DNA from: Natrinema longum
GTDB lineage: Archaea; Halobacteriota; Halobacteria; Halobacteriales; Natrialbaceae
Direction of reading: 5' to 3'
NCBI RefSeq assembly: GCF_017352095.1
Contig: NZ_CP071463.1
Span: forward strand, 1,302,001-1,366,000
Length of the DNA: 64,000 nt
Shown: in pieces, positions 1-8,984 of the stretch
Position numbering within the stretch: position 1 is the stretch's first letter
Layout: each line of letters begins with the position of its first letter
The notes under the pieces: model-generated
Told to the model about the DNA's origin: nothing
Databases searched by the model: none
Seen by the model: only the letters and a program-made list of their open reading frames with translations
Program-made: the position numbers and the translations under genes

Positions 1-1
1 C

Positions 2-100
2 CTCTCGAAGATGGACGACGACGACGAGATCGAGAAGCTCCGGATCGGCCGGGAAAACCTCATCACGCTGCCGGGCGTCGATCCGACCGAGGTGGAGTGA
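2..100 (+). CDS. C-terminal end of an unidentified protein (partial)
   Basis: An open frame enters from the left edge and stops with TGA at 98-100. The 32 visible residues contain a KMDDDDEIEKLRIGRENL stretch and end in DPTEVE. The acidic run and haloarchaeal codon use support coding. There is too little sequence to assign a family. Confidence 0.55.
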   Translation, partial: LSKMDDDDEIEKLRIGRENLITLPGVDPTEVE

Positions 101-136
101 TCGTCTCGGTCCGGGACGGTCGATCCGCCGGCAGGC

Positions 137-865
137 TCAGTTCTCGCTGGTCTCCGACCCGTCCTCGATGCTGGACGAGTCGTCCGCGTCCGGGTTGTAC
201 TGGATGTCCCTGCCGACGGAGTCGTAGATGTCGTCCCAGTCTTTGTCCTCGTCCATCAGGAAGACCTCGACGGCCAACGAGCCCGCACCGAACTCTTCGA
301 TACCGGCCGGTCGAACGTCGATGTGGAACGTCCCGTTCTCTTCCATGCGAACCTCATCCGTTCGCTCGATTAGCTTCTGTTCGTCCTCGTTGATCTTGAC
401 GAAGAAGTACGGCTCACCCTCCACGTCACCGTGTTCTGGCGGATCGACGTCCTCCATGCTGGTGTTGGCAACGACCTCGAGGTTGAAGTTCGAGTAGCCG
501 TCGCCACTCGCTGCGGGTTCTTTGTCGACGAACTCGACGGATTCGATTCGATCCTCGCGTTCGTCTTCTATCGGACGGTTCGGTTCCTCGGGCGGGGACC
601 ACTCCGCATCCGCGGTGTCATCTCCGTCGTCCGTGCCGTTCTCGGTTCCGTCATCCGTGTCGTTCTCGGTCCCGTTCGATTCGATGTCGTCGCTGGTGTC
701 GTCGGAGCCGTTCGCTTCCGACTCGGTTTCGTTCACTGGCTCCGAATCGGACTCGGTCGCTGGGTCAGCCGTCTGAGAGCCACCGAGAGCACTACACCCG
801 GAGAGGGCGACGAGCAGTGCAACCGCGACGACTGCTAGGTTCGGGATTTCATCGTAGCCGCTCAT
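137..865 (-). CDS. Hypothetical acidic lipoprotein
   Basis: This is a 242-residue protein with an N-terminal hydrophobic segment (about residues 9-23) ending in a lipobox LSGC, with Cys24 as the likely lipidation site, so it is probably anchored on the outer face of the membrane. Residues 30-90 are a low-complexity linker rich in Asp, Glu, Asn, Thr and Ser, typical of haloarchaeal surface lipoproteins. The remaining ~140 residues look folded, with alternating hydrophobic strands, but I do not recognise the domain. No twin arginine is present, so Sec export is more likely than Tat. A TATA-like patch on the minus strand lies around 880-889, just upstream of the ATG. It stands alone, facing away from the repeat at 1041-1308. 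Confidence 0.75.
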   Translation of the reverse strand: MSGYDEIPNLAVVAVALLVALSGCSALGGSQTADPATESDSEPVNETESEANGSDDTSDDIESNGTENDTDDGTENGTDDGDDTADAEWSPPEEPNRPIEDEREDRIESVEFVDKEPAASGDGYSNFNLEVVANTSMEDVDPPEHGDVEGEPYFFVKINEDEQKLIERTDEVRMEENGTFHIDVRPAGIEEFGAGSLAVEVFLMDEDKDWDDIYDSVGRDIQYNPDADDSSSIEDGSETSEN

Positions 866-1040
866 TTCGGGACACCCGCCATTATTACAACCCGGATAAG
901 CGGCACCGACTCGCTCGGCGATGAACGGGACACGAGAGTTTTGAGACGGCCATATTCGGGGGGTTGCACGCTGTGGGACGATCGTTATAGCGTGTACAAC
1001 CGATTCGAATCCGGTCCGCTCGCGGTCCTACCTAGCGGTG

Positions 1041-1308
1041 TCCGCTCGACGACCTGCCACGTGGACCTTTTTCTCGTCAGGTTCACTGCGTTCACCCTCC
1101 TCGAAAAATCTCCACCAAAAAACCCCTCACTCGCTTCGCTCGCTCGCGGTACTCACGCTAACGGCGTCCGCTCGACGACCTGCCACGTGGACCTTTTTCT
1201 CGTCAGGTTCACTGCGTTCACCCTCCTCGAAAAATCTCCACCAAAAAACCCCTCACTCGCTTCGCTCGCTCGCGGTACTCACGCTAACGGCGTCCGCTCG
1301 ACGACCTG
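1041..1308. repeat. Tandem 126-bp repeat copying the 3' end of the radical SAM gene
   Basis: Two identical 126-bp units (1041-1166, 1167-1292) are followed by the first 16 bp of a third, which is the true 3' end of the gene ending at 1279. Homology extends imperfectly about 19 bp to the left of the first unit. Read in the gene's direction, each unit holds the last nine sense codons plus stop (QVVERTPLA), then a GC palindromic patch and two T-tracts (GGGGTTTTTTGG and GATTTTTCG), which look like haloarchaeal intrinsic terminators. Reading frames that cross the repeat on the plus strand are repetitive and artefactual. Confidence 0.9.
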
Positions 1309-2274
1309 TCCGTCGTAGGTCGGATACTGCTCGACGATCTCGCCGTCCTCGAGGTCGCCGTCCTCGATCATCTCCTCTAAGAGCCACCAGGCGACCTCGA
1401 CGTGGTCTGGTTTGACGGTATAGAACTCCTCGGGGACGCCCAGCGCCTCGAACTCCGCGGGGTCGGCGCGGGTCTTGCCGTAGACGAGGGTCCCGTCGTC
1501 GGTGACGTCGTCGAACTCGCGGCGGATGTTGCGGGCCATGCGTTTGAGGCGGCGACGATGCTGGGCCGCGTCCTTGAACACGGACGTACAGAAGTAGACC
1601 TTCTCGTGGTCGCCCATCACGTCGAGGATCTCCTCGCGGGAGCCGTCGACGGCGCTCATGTGGTCTTCCTTGAGTTCGTACCCCTGTTCCTGCATCCGGC
1701 GGTAGTTCCCGTCGCTCATCTCGAACTCGTTGACGTTACAGAACTCGGCCGCGCCCTCGTCGATGAGTTCGAGGAACTCCTCTTCGGGGCGGATACCGGG
1801 GATTTCGAACGCGGGGGTGAGCCCTTCTTCGCGGGCGATATAGAGGATCTCCTCCCATTCTGTGCCGTGGAGATCGCCCCACTGTTCGTAGGGTGGGTGG
1901 AACCTGATCTCGTCGAGCCCGGCCTCGGCGAGCCGTCGCATGTTCTCCCGGCCGCCGGTGATACCGGTGTAGAGGTGGGTGTGATGGTCCTCGCCGAACT
2001 CGTCTTTGAGTAACTCGAGGTAGTGACAGGTCCGACCGAGCGCCTCCTGGGGCTCGCCGCCGGTGATCGACGTACCCAGCGCGTCCATCCGGTGGGCCTC
2101 GGTGAGCACGTCCTCGTCGGTTTCGACGAGTCGCTCGTTGGCGTAGACGTCGGTGACGTTCTTGCGGTTCTCCCCGAGCGGGCAGTAAAAGCAGTCGCGC
2201 TGGTCGCAGTAGCCATAGACGAACAGCACCATCTTGCCACCTTTCGCACACTGCTCACAGCCCTTCGAGATCAT
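1279..2274 (-). CDS. Radical SAM protein (COG2108-like)
   Basis: This 331-residue protein belongs to the radical SAM enzymes related to pyruvate formate-lyase activating enzyme. The cluster motif reads CDQRDCFYC near residues 24-32 (spacing CX4CX2C rather than the canonical CX3CX2C), followed by a GGEP-type motif (SITGGEP) and a barrel core with conserved GLDEIRFHPP. A second CxxC (CEQC) sits at residues 5-8. I chose the ATG at 2274 over the longer frame to 2358, because a TATA-like CTTTTGA lies about 26 nt upstream of 2274 on the minus strand and the N-terminus MISKGCEQCAKGG looks conserved. The substrate is unknown. Its 3' end has been copied into the tandem repeat downstream. Confidence 0.85.
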   Translation of the reverse strand: MISKGCEQCAKGGKMVLFVYGYCDQRDCFYCPLGENRKNVTDVYANERLVETDEDVLTEAHRMDALGTSITGGEPQEALGRTCHYLELLKDEFGEDHHTHLYTGITGGRENMRRLAEAGLDEIRFHPPYEQWGDLHGTEWEEILYIAREEGLTPAFEIPGIRPEEEFLELIDEGAAEFCNVNEFEMSDGNYRRMQEQGYELKEDHMSAVDGSREEILDVMGDHEKVYFCTSVFKDAAQHRRRLKRMARNIRREFDDVTDDGTLVYGKTRADPAEFEALGVPEEFYTVKPDHVEVAWWLLEEMIEDGDLEDGEIVEQYPTYDGQVVERTPLA

Positions 2275-2396
2275 TCGACGGAACGTAGCCACCCGAGCCT
2301 CAAAAGCCGTACGAAACTGCAGTGGACTGGATCGTGTCGACACCTCGTTTCTGGCCACACGTTATTATACGATGGGGACGGAAGGGAGAATAGCCG

Positions 2397-4292
2397 ATGT
2401 CAGCGAGGATCCACGTCCTGTGTGTCGACGACGATCCGAGCGTTCGCGACTTCCTCGCGACCGCCCTCGAGCGAACGAACGACGAGTTCGACGTAACGAC
2501 CGCTGACAGCGGGCGTGCGGGGCTCGCGATCCTCGACGACGTCGATATCGACTGTCTCATCAGCGACTACGAGATGCCCGGAATGAACGGACTCGAGTTC
2601 TTCGAGGCCGTCCGCGACCGCGATCCGGACGTCCCGTTTCTCCTGGTTACGGGCGCTGATCCGGGGGAAATCGCACGCAAGGCGATCGACGCCGGCGTGA
2701 CCGACTACCTGCGAAAGGGAACTGCCACCGCCCAGTATACGGTCCTCGCACATCGAATCGAGAACGCCGTCGAGAAACGCCGTGTGGAAGCCCGTCGAGC
2801 GGCGGTCGATCGGCAACTCGAGCGGTACCGGTCGATCGTCGAGAACGCTGCCGACCCGATCTGTCTCTTCGATCGGAACGGGACGATCACGATGGTAAAC
2901 GACGCGGCGGTCGACTGGCTGGGGGACGACCGAGAGCGACTGCTCGGGTCGACTATCGAGACGTTTCTCGCCGACGAAACGGCCGCGGGTGCGAGCGATG
3001 CGCCGGACCCAGTGACCACAGCAGCGCCCCCGGAGAGATCACGCTTCGAGTGTACGTTCGAAACCGAGGATGGACGACGGGCCGGCGAGATGAGTGTCGC
3101 ACCGCTGGAGATCGACGACGAGCCCGCCGGCTCCATCGGCATCGTTCGGGAACTCACACGCCACGGGGAACGACGCCGCGAACGCTACCGGGACGAGACG
3201 ATCCTCGAGACCGCACCGTTCGGGCTGTTCGTGCTCGATGCGGACGGGACCATCGTCTGGCTGAACGACGAATATCTGTCCGAATTCGAGGAGTCCGAAG
3301 ACGAACTCCTGGGGATGGCGTTTCCGACGCTCATCGAACGCGGATACTATCGCGAGTCGACGATCGATCAGTACATCGAGGCCGTCCGTCAGCTCCTCTC
3401 CGCGGACACCGACGGGAAAGCCACGTACAAGGTTCGCTTTCGTCGACCCGACGGCGACGAACGGATCTACGACGTCCATACGAAATTGCTTCCGCTCGAG
3501 GACGGCGAGTTCGCCGGAACCGTCCACGCGTTCCGCGATATCACCCGACAGGAGCGCTATCGACGCGAACTCGAGCGCCAGAACGACCGGCTCGAACAGT
3601 TCGCCAGCCTCGTCAGCCACGACCTCCGAAACCCGCTGAACGTCGCACAGGGTCATCTCGATCCCCTTGAGGAACAACTCGACAGTCGACACGTCGACGA
3701 ATTGCAGTGGTCGCTGTCGCGGATGGCGGAACTCGTCGACGGGCTGTTGCAGTTGGCCCGGCAGGGCAAAACGATCGGCGAGCGGGAATGGCTCCCGCTT
3801 GCCGGAGTGGCCCGCGACGCGTGGTCGACCGTCGACACCGGCGATGCTCGTCTCGAGATCGACGGCGAGATGCGAGTGTACGGCGACGACGCTCGACTTC
3901 GGACGCTGTTCGAGAACTTGTTTCGGAATTCGGTCAAGCATGGAACCGACGAGACGGAGCCGCTGGTCGTCACCGTCGGTCCGCTCGCGGCTGATGGGGA
4001 GTCGACCGGCGACGAGACGAGCCGACACGGGTTCTCCGTCGAGGACACGGGCGTGGGGCTGCCGGCCGATACGGACTCGCTGTTCGAGTTCGGCTATACG
4101 ACGAAGCCGGACGGGACCGGCTTCGGGTTGGCGATCGTCGCGGAAATCGCCGAGGCTCACGGCTGGTCGGTCACGGCTCGGAACGGATCGGCCGGCGGTG
4201 CTCGGTTCGAGATCACGAACGTGACGACGTCCGACGCCGACGTCGGATCGATACCCGACGAGTCCGACGCCGGGACGGACGGCTCCGGCTGA
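2397..4292 (+). CDS. Receiver-PAS-PAS sensor histidine kinase
   Basis: A 631-residue cytoplasmic signalling kinase. Residues 1-115 form a response-regulator receiver with the acidic pair DDD at 11-13 and the phospho-acceptor Asp57 in ISDYEMPGMNG. Two PAS domains follow (about 140-255 and 270-390). The dimerisation/phosphotransfer domain has His408 in SHDLRNPLN. The ATPase domain shows an N box (ENLFRNSVKHG), G1 box (DTGVGL) and G2 (GTGFGLAI). No membrane segment is present, so the signal is probably intracellular. The receiver placed at the N-terminus is common in haloarchaeal kinases and suggests input from another kinase. A TATA-like GTTATTATA at 2362-2370 fits a near-leaderless start. No response regulator is adjacent, so it is an orphan kinase. 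Confidence 0.93.
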   Translation: MSARIHVLCVDDDPSVRDFLATALERTNDEFDVTTADSGRAGLAILDDVDIDCLISDYEMPGMNGLEFFEAVRDRDPDVPFLLVTGADPGEIARKAIDAGVTDYLRKGTATAQYTVLAHRIENAVEKRRVEARRAAVDRQLERYRSIVENAADPICLFDRNGTITMVNDAAVDWLGDDRERLLGSTIETFLADETAAGASDAPDPVTTAAPPERSRFECTFETEDGRRAGEMSVAPLEIDDEPAGSIGIVRELTRHGERRRERYRDETILETAPFGLFVLDADGTIVWLNDEYLSEFEESEDELLGMAFPTLIERGYYRESTIDQYIEAVRQLLSADTDGKATYKVRFRRPDGDERIYDVHTKLLPLEDGEFAGTVHAFRDITRQERYRRELERQNDRLEQFASLVSHDLRNPLNVAQGHLDPLEEQLDSRHVDELQWSLSRMAELVDGLLQLARQGKTIGEREWLPLAGVARDAWSTVDTGDARLEIDGEMRVYGDDARLRTLFENLFRNSVKHGTDETEPLVVTVGPLAADGESTGDETSRHGFSVEDTGVGLPADTDSLFEFGYTTKPDGTGFGLAIVAEIAEAHGWSVTARNGSAGGARFEITNVTTSDADVGSIPDESDAGTDGSG

Positions 4293-4362
4293 TTCCGACT
4301 GCTATCGACGCCGTTTCGGCGTCCCAGAAGAGAAAAATACCGCGGCGTACAACTACGACCCG

Positions 4363-5475
4363 ATGCTGTTGGTCCTCTGTGTCGATCTCGACGACGATCT
4401 CGGCCGGAAGACCGGTTTCTCGACGCCGGTTATCGGCCGCGCTCCAGTCGAGGAGGCAGCGGTCGCACTCGCCACCGCGGATCCGGAGGACTCCGACGTC
4501 AACGTCATCTTTCAGGGATTGCACGTCTACGACGATCTCGCCGACCGCGACGAGAACGTCGAAGTCGCCGTCGTCACCGGCAACGATCAGGGCGACGTCA
4601 GCGCCAACCGGGAAGTCGGCGACGAAGTCGACACCGTCCTCGCGAGCCTCTCGACCGCGGAAGACGTCACGACCCTCGTCGTCACGGACGGCGCACAGGA
4701 CGAGTCCGTCATCCCGATCATCCGTTCGCGTGTCCCCATCGACGGCGTTCGGCGGGTCGTCGTCCGGCAGGCACAGGACCTCGAGTCGATGTACTACACG
4801 ATCAAGCAGGTGTTAGACGATCCCGAGACGCGCGGGACGGTCCTCATCCCGCTCGGCATTCTCCTGTTGATCTATCCGCTCGCGCTGATCGGGACCGTCC
4901 TGGACATGCCGGGGTTCGTACTGGGCATGACGTCCGCGCTGCTTGGCTTCTATCTCATCTCGCGCGGACTCGGCCTCGGCGACCGGCTGGACACCGCCGT
5001 CGAACGCGCCCGCCGCTCGCTGTATGCCGGCCGAACGACGCTGCTGGCGTACGTCGTCGCCGCGGCGCTGTTCGTCCTCGGCGGCGTCAGCGGGGTCGAC
5101 ACGCTCGAGGGAGTCCAACGATCGACCGCCGGCGATCTCGAGGTCCCGGTCATGCTCGCCGCACTGGTCAACGGCTCGATTCTCTGGCTGGCCGCGGCGG
5201 GGCTGACGACCAGCCTTGGACAGATCACCGACGAATACATCGCCGGCTCGCTGGAGTGGCGATACCTCAACGCCCCCTTCTACGTGCTCTCGATCGCGAT
5301 CGTCCTCTATGCGGTGAGTGCGTTCTTCCTCGAGGAGGTGGGCATCACCTATCTCGCGACGGCACTGACGGCAGGGACGCTGCTCGGAATTATGAGTACG
5401 CTGACCTTCGCCGTCGCAGAATCGTGGTTCGGCGATCCGGAGCGCGAAGAGGGGACGCGGGCCGAACGCGTCTGA
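4363..5475 (+). CDS. DUF373 family membrane protein
   Basis: A 370-residue archaeal protein of the DUF373 family. The first ~150 residues are soluble and begin with the family hallmark LCVDLDDDLG, followed by a GNPV-like region (VIGRAPVEEAAV) and the conserved HVYDDL. Residues ~160-350 contain five to six hydrophobic helices, so the N-terminal domain is held at the membrane. The family is nearly universal in Euryarchaeota and has no established biochemical role. An A-rich promoter element (AAAAATA, about 4333-4339) lies 26 nt upstream of the ATG, consistent with a leaderless transcript. Confidence 0.88.
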   Translation: MLLVLCVDLDDDLGRKTGFSTPVIGRAPVEEAAVALATADPEDSDVNVIFQGLHVYDDLADRDENVEVAVVTGNDQGDVSANREVGDEVDTVLASLSTAEDVTTLVVTDGAQDESVIPIIRSRVPIDGVRRVVVRQAQDLESMYYTIKQVLDDPETRGTVLIPLGILLLIYPLALIGTVLDMPGFVLGMTSALLGFYLISRGLGLGDRLDTAVERARRSLYAGRTTLLAYVVAAALFVLGGVSGVDTLEGVQRSTAGDLEVPVMLAALVNGSILWLAAAGLTTSLGQITDEYIAGSLEWRYLNAPFYVLSIAIVLYAVSAFFLEEVGITYLATALTAGTLLGIMSTLTFAVAESWFGDPEREEGTRAERV

Positions 5476-5537
5476 CGGGGACCCGATCCCCGCGCACCCG
5501 ACGGCGGTGCGCGCCGATTTCGGGGGCGAGTCGCCGC

Positions 5538-6383
5538 TTATCGCTCGCGTTCGACGACGAATTCCGCGAGATCGAGCAAATACTGTCGGGCCTCGGGATC
5601 GGCGACTTCGACTCGATCCAGGGCGTCGATCGCTCGGTCGGCTTCCCGCCGGGCGTGAGCGTTGGCCTCCTCGGGCGTGAGATCCGTCACCTGAACGACC
5701 GACGGGCGCTCGAGTGCTGCGTCGTTGCCGGTCGGTTTGCCCAGTTCCTCGGGATCGGCGACGGCATCGAGCACGTCGTCCCTGATCTGGAAGGCGATCC
5801 CGACTCGTTCGGCGTACTCGCCCAGCGCCTCGACGGTGACGGGATCGGAGTCGGCCGCGATCGCCCCGAGTTCCGCCGCCGCCCGGAACAGCGCCCCGGT
5901 CTTGCGGCGCGCCAGGGTCATGTACTCTTCCTCGTTGGTCGGCTCGGCGGACAGTTCGGTCGCCTCGCCGATGCCGAGTTCGACCATCGCTTCGGCGACG
6001 ACGCGGGTCGCGTTCGGATCGGCCGAAAACAGGGCGAACGCCTCTCCGAGCAGCCCATCGCTGGTGATGATCGCCGGGCCATGACCGAACTCGGCCCAGG
6101 CGCTGGTCGTCCCGCGTCGCAGCTCCGAGCGGTCGATGATGTCGTCGACGACCAGCGAGGCCGCGTGAACGAGTTCGATCCCGACGCCGAACTCGACTGC
6201 GTCCTCGGCCCGTCCGCCGACGGTCTCACAGGCCAATAACGTCACCATCGGTCGGACGCGCTTCCCGCCCGAGAGCGCGACGTGGCGAACCTCTTGGCTG
6301 AGTGTCTCGGGTTCGACCCCCTCGACGACCTCGACGAGACGCTCCTCGATCAGCGCCCGTCGGCGCTCCAGCAGTTCCATCAC
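5538..6383 (-). CDS. Polyprenyl synthetase (short-chain isoprenyl diphosphate synthase)
   Basis: A 281-residue trans-prenyltransferase that should condense isopentenyl diphosphate with an allylic diphosphate for lipid, carotenoid or quinone side-chain synthesis. The first aspartate-rich motif is DDIID at residues 80-84 followed by RRG, and the second is DDVLD near residue 201. The basic GGKRVRP substrate-binding motif is near residue 39. The length is shorter than many GGPP synthases (about 330), so product chain length cannot be assigned. Two adjacent ATGs begin the frame; a TATA-like ACTTTTCACC near 6400-6409 lies slightly better for the second ATG at 6380. It is convergent with the DUF373 gene. 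Confidence 0.9.
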   Translation of the reverse strand: MMELLERRRALIEERLVEVVEGVEPETLSQEVRHVALSGGKRVRPMVTLLACETVGGRAEDAVEFGVGIELVHAASLVVDDIIDRSELRRGTTSAWAEFGHGPAIITSDGLLGEAFALFSADPNATRVVAEAMVELGIGEATELSAEPTNEEEYMTLARRKTGALFRAAAELGAIAADSDPVTVEALGEYAERVGIAFQIRDDVLDAVADPEELGKPTGNDAALERPSVVQVTDLTPEEANAHARREADRAIDALDRVEVADPEARQYLLDLAEFVVERER

Positions 6384-6437
6384 CCGCGCTTAGGACGGCG
6401 GTGAAAAGTACGTGACGGTTCGACCGTCGACTCGGTC

Positions 6438-8984
6438 TTACTCGTCGTCGAACCGAGTGAAGGAAAACTCGTCGTCCGACGACCCGTCAGCGTCCGTGTC
6501 GTCGGCCTCCGACCCGGACTCGATTCCCGTCTCGGCCGCCCCGTCGTCGGCATCGCTTCCGTCTTCCGCGTCGGTCACGCCCCTCGTGGCCTCCGTCGAT
6601 GCTCGGTCGTCCGGTTCGGACTCGGTTATAGTCTTGGCCACCGAATCGGGATTCCCATCACGGTGCTCAACCATGTCGTCGCCGTCGATATCCGTTTCCT
6701 CGAACTCGAAGGACATCTCGTGGTCGGATTCGTACTCGTCGACGGAGACGTCTTCCGCTCGGTCGGTTTCGAAGTGATCGAGCGTCTCGCTCAGGTGTGC
6801 GGCCTGATCGGCGAGTGAACTCGCACTCTCCGACACCTCCGAAAGGGCGGAGGTCTGCTCTTCGGCAGCCGCCGCGACGCGCTGGGATTCGGCCGCGGTC
6901 GCTTCGGAGATGTTCGTCGCCGACGAGACCATGGCGACGACCTCCTGCGTCGAGGCCGCTTGTTCCTCTGTCGCCGCGGAAATCTCCTGGACGCCGTCGT
7001 TGGTCCGATCGGCGTAGTGGGAAATCTCGTCGAGCGCCTCCGCGGCGTTTTCGACGGAGCCGACGTGCTCCGAGATCCGCTCTGCGGTGCGCTGGACCTC
7101 GGTCACCGTTTCAGTCGTCTGTTCGTCGATCCGCTCTAACCGCTGTTCGATGTCCTCAGCGGTCGATTTCGTGTCCGCGGCCAACTCTTTGACCTGCGTA
7201 GCGACGGCACCGAACCCGGAGCCGTCCTCGCCGCTGTCGCCCCGCGAGGCTTCGATGTTCGCGTTCAGGGCGAGCATGTTCGTCTCGCGGGCGACGTCGG
7301 AGATGAACTCGACGAGTTCGTCGACCTGTGCCATCTCCTCTTCGAGGTCCTGGATCGCATCGACGGCATCGGTCGACTCCGATTCGATCACGTGCATCCC
7401 GTCGATCGCTTCCTGTGCCGCTTGGCGACCCAGCCGTCCAGTTTCGGCCGTCTGCTCCGCGAGGTCGGCGACGTTGTTCGAGGAGGCCGCGATCTCCTCA
7501 GTCGTCGTCGACAGGTCGCTCATCTCCTGGTTGACCGACTGCAGGTTCTGGTTCTGGCGGTCCGCACCGTCCGAAATCGACTGAATCGACTCGGAAACCT
7601 GCTGTGACGCCGAACGAACCTCCTCGGAACTGGCAGTCACCTGTTCGCTGGCCGCCGCCACCTCGTCGGCGAAGGCCTTGACGTTGGCCGTCGTCTCCTC
7701 GAGTTCCACGAGCATCTCGTTGAACGCGACCGCGATATCGGTCATCGCATCGCTCTCGCTCTCGGGGTCGAGCCGCTGGGTTAGATCTCCGTCGGCACAC
7801 TCGTCCATCACGTTGCTGAACTCCTCGGCTTTCATCTCGAGGTGGTGGTTCATCGATTCGGTCTCCTCGCGGGCCGCTTCCGCCTCCTCACGGGCGACCT
7901 CGGCCGCCTCGATCTGGTTTCGCAACGAGGCGCGCATACTGTCGAAGCCATCGTACAGCCGGCCGATCTCGTCGACGCGGTTCGTCTCGAGATCGACGTC
8001 GAGGTTGCCTTCTTCCATCTCGGCCGTCCGGTCGCGGAGCCGAGTCAGCGGGACGACGGTCTGCCGTCCGAGGACGCCGCCGACGACTCCGAGGGCGATC
8101 AGACTCGCAAGCACCATCGTGATGACGTTGGTCTCGACATCGTTCGCGACGCCGTAGGCTTGCTCCGTCGGGACGCTCGTGACGGCGACCCACTGAGTGT
8201 TGCCCACGGGGACGTACGCTCGGACGACATCACCGTCCTGGGTGCGAGTCATCCGGCCGCCGAGGGCAGCCTCGACCGCATCGTTGTCGGCCGCGTCAGC
8301 GTCGAGCGACGCCGACTCGGCCTTGAAGACTGTCGCGCCGTCGCCGCCGATGATGGCCGTCGAGGCGGACGTGTTCTCCTCGTGGAGTTGGTCGACCTGA
8401 TACTCGAGGGTGCCGATGATGACGACGGCCCGATCTTCGCGGTCGGTGACCGGACTGGCGAAGGCCATCACCTGATCCTCGAGGGTCGGTGACTGGTAGG
8501 ACGACTGGGAGTGCCAGACGGACTCGTCGAGTCCGAGGTTGTCCTCGAAGCCGTCTGCGGCCCACGGTTCCGACAGCTCGGCGAACGATTCGCCGCGGTA
8601 GGCCGCGTTCGTGCTCGTGACGATCTCGTTGTTCTCGGTGTCGACGTAGTGGATCGCACGGACGTCGACATCCATCCGGGCCTGCTCTTCGACGAGTTTG
8701 CCCTGAACTGCTTGCGGATCGCCCTCGCGAAGGACCGACGAATCGGACGCCGTCCGGGTCTGGACGCGCATCGACTCGACCCAGTTACTGATCGTATCCG
8801 CATGCGTTTCGGCGGTCGATTCGAGCTGTTCGTTCGAGTCCGTCCGGACCGTCTGATCGATCTGGACGTAGCTGACCGCCCCGACGCTCCCGATCACGAG
8901 CACGACCGCAAGGATCGAGACCACGAACTTCAGGAGGTACCGCCGCCTGATGAACGACGGAACCAGCGATGCGAGCGACACCAT
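6438..8984 (-). CDS. Methyl-accepting chemotaxis transducer partnered with a binding protein
   Basis: An 848-residue transducer. A first membrane helix lies at about residues 17-40, followed by a ~240-residue extracellular Cache-like sensor, a second helix near 285-307, HAMP regions, and the long methyl-accepting coiled coil whose signalling hairpin tip is recognisable near residue 570 (LALNANIEASRG). The C-terminal ~80 residues are a highly acidic tail. It signals to CheA/CheW, none of which is in the window. The start overlaps the stop of the upstream binding-protein gene by one base (TAATG), implying translational coupling. This layout matches the BasB/BasT and CosB/CosT pairs of Halobacterium, in which a lipoprotein delivers ligand to the transducer. 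The ligand is not predictable here. Confidence 0.93.
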   Translation of the reverse strand: MVSLASLVPSFIRRRYLLKFVVSILAVVLVIGSVGAVSYVQIDQTVRTDSNEQLESTAETHADTISNWVESMRVQTRTASDSSVLREGDPQAVQGKLVEEQARMDVDVRAIHYVDTENNEIVTSTNAAYRGESFAELSEPWAADGFEDNLGLDESVWHSQSSYQSPTLEDQVMAFASPVTDREDRAVVIIGTLEYQVDQLHEENTSASTAIIGGDGATVFKAESASLDADAADNDAVEAALGGRMTRTQDGDVVRAYVPVGNTQWVAVTSVPTEQAYGVANDVETNVITMVLASLIALGVVGGVLGRQTVVPLTRLRDRTAEMEEGNLDVDLETNRVDEIGRLYDGFDSMRASLRNQIEAAEVAREEAEAAREETESMNHHLEMKAEEFSNVMDECADGDLTQRLDPESESDAMTDIAVAFNEMLVELEETTANVKAFADEVAAASEQVTASSEEVRSASQQVSESIQSISDGADRQNQNLQSVNQEMSDLSTTTEEIAASSNNVADLAEQTAETGRLGRQAAQEAIDGMHVIESESTDAVDAIQDLEEEMAQVDELVEFISDVARETNMLALNANIEASRGDSGEDGSGFGAVATQVKELAADTKSTAEDIEQRLERIDEQTTETVTEVQRTAERISEHVGSVENAAEALDEISHYADRTNDGVQEISAATEEQAASTQEVVAMVSSATNISEATAAESQRVAAAAEEQTSALSEVSESASSLADQAAHLSETLDHFETDRAEDVSVDEYESDHEMSFEFEETDIDGDDMVEHRDGNPDSVAKTITESEPDDRASTEATRGVTDAEDGSDADDGAAETGIESGSEADDTDADGSSDDEFSFTRFDDE

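Noticed and set aside
1003-1020. ATTCGAATCC resembles a tRNA T-loop
   Set aside because: The T-stem does not pair fully and no acceptor, D or anticodon stems can be drawn.
1041-1308. Possible CRISPR array
   Set aside because: Units are 126 bp and directly abutting, with no spacers of unique sequence; only about two copies.
941-1415. Plus-strand ORFs of ~125 codons across the tandem repeat
   Set aside because: They are generated by the repeat unit being a multiple of three (126 bp); the peptides are repetitive, lack a promoter and lie opposite a real gene end.
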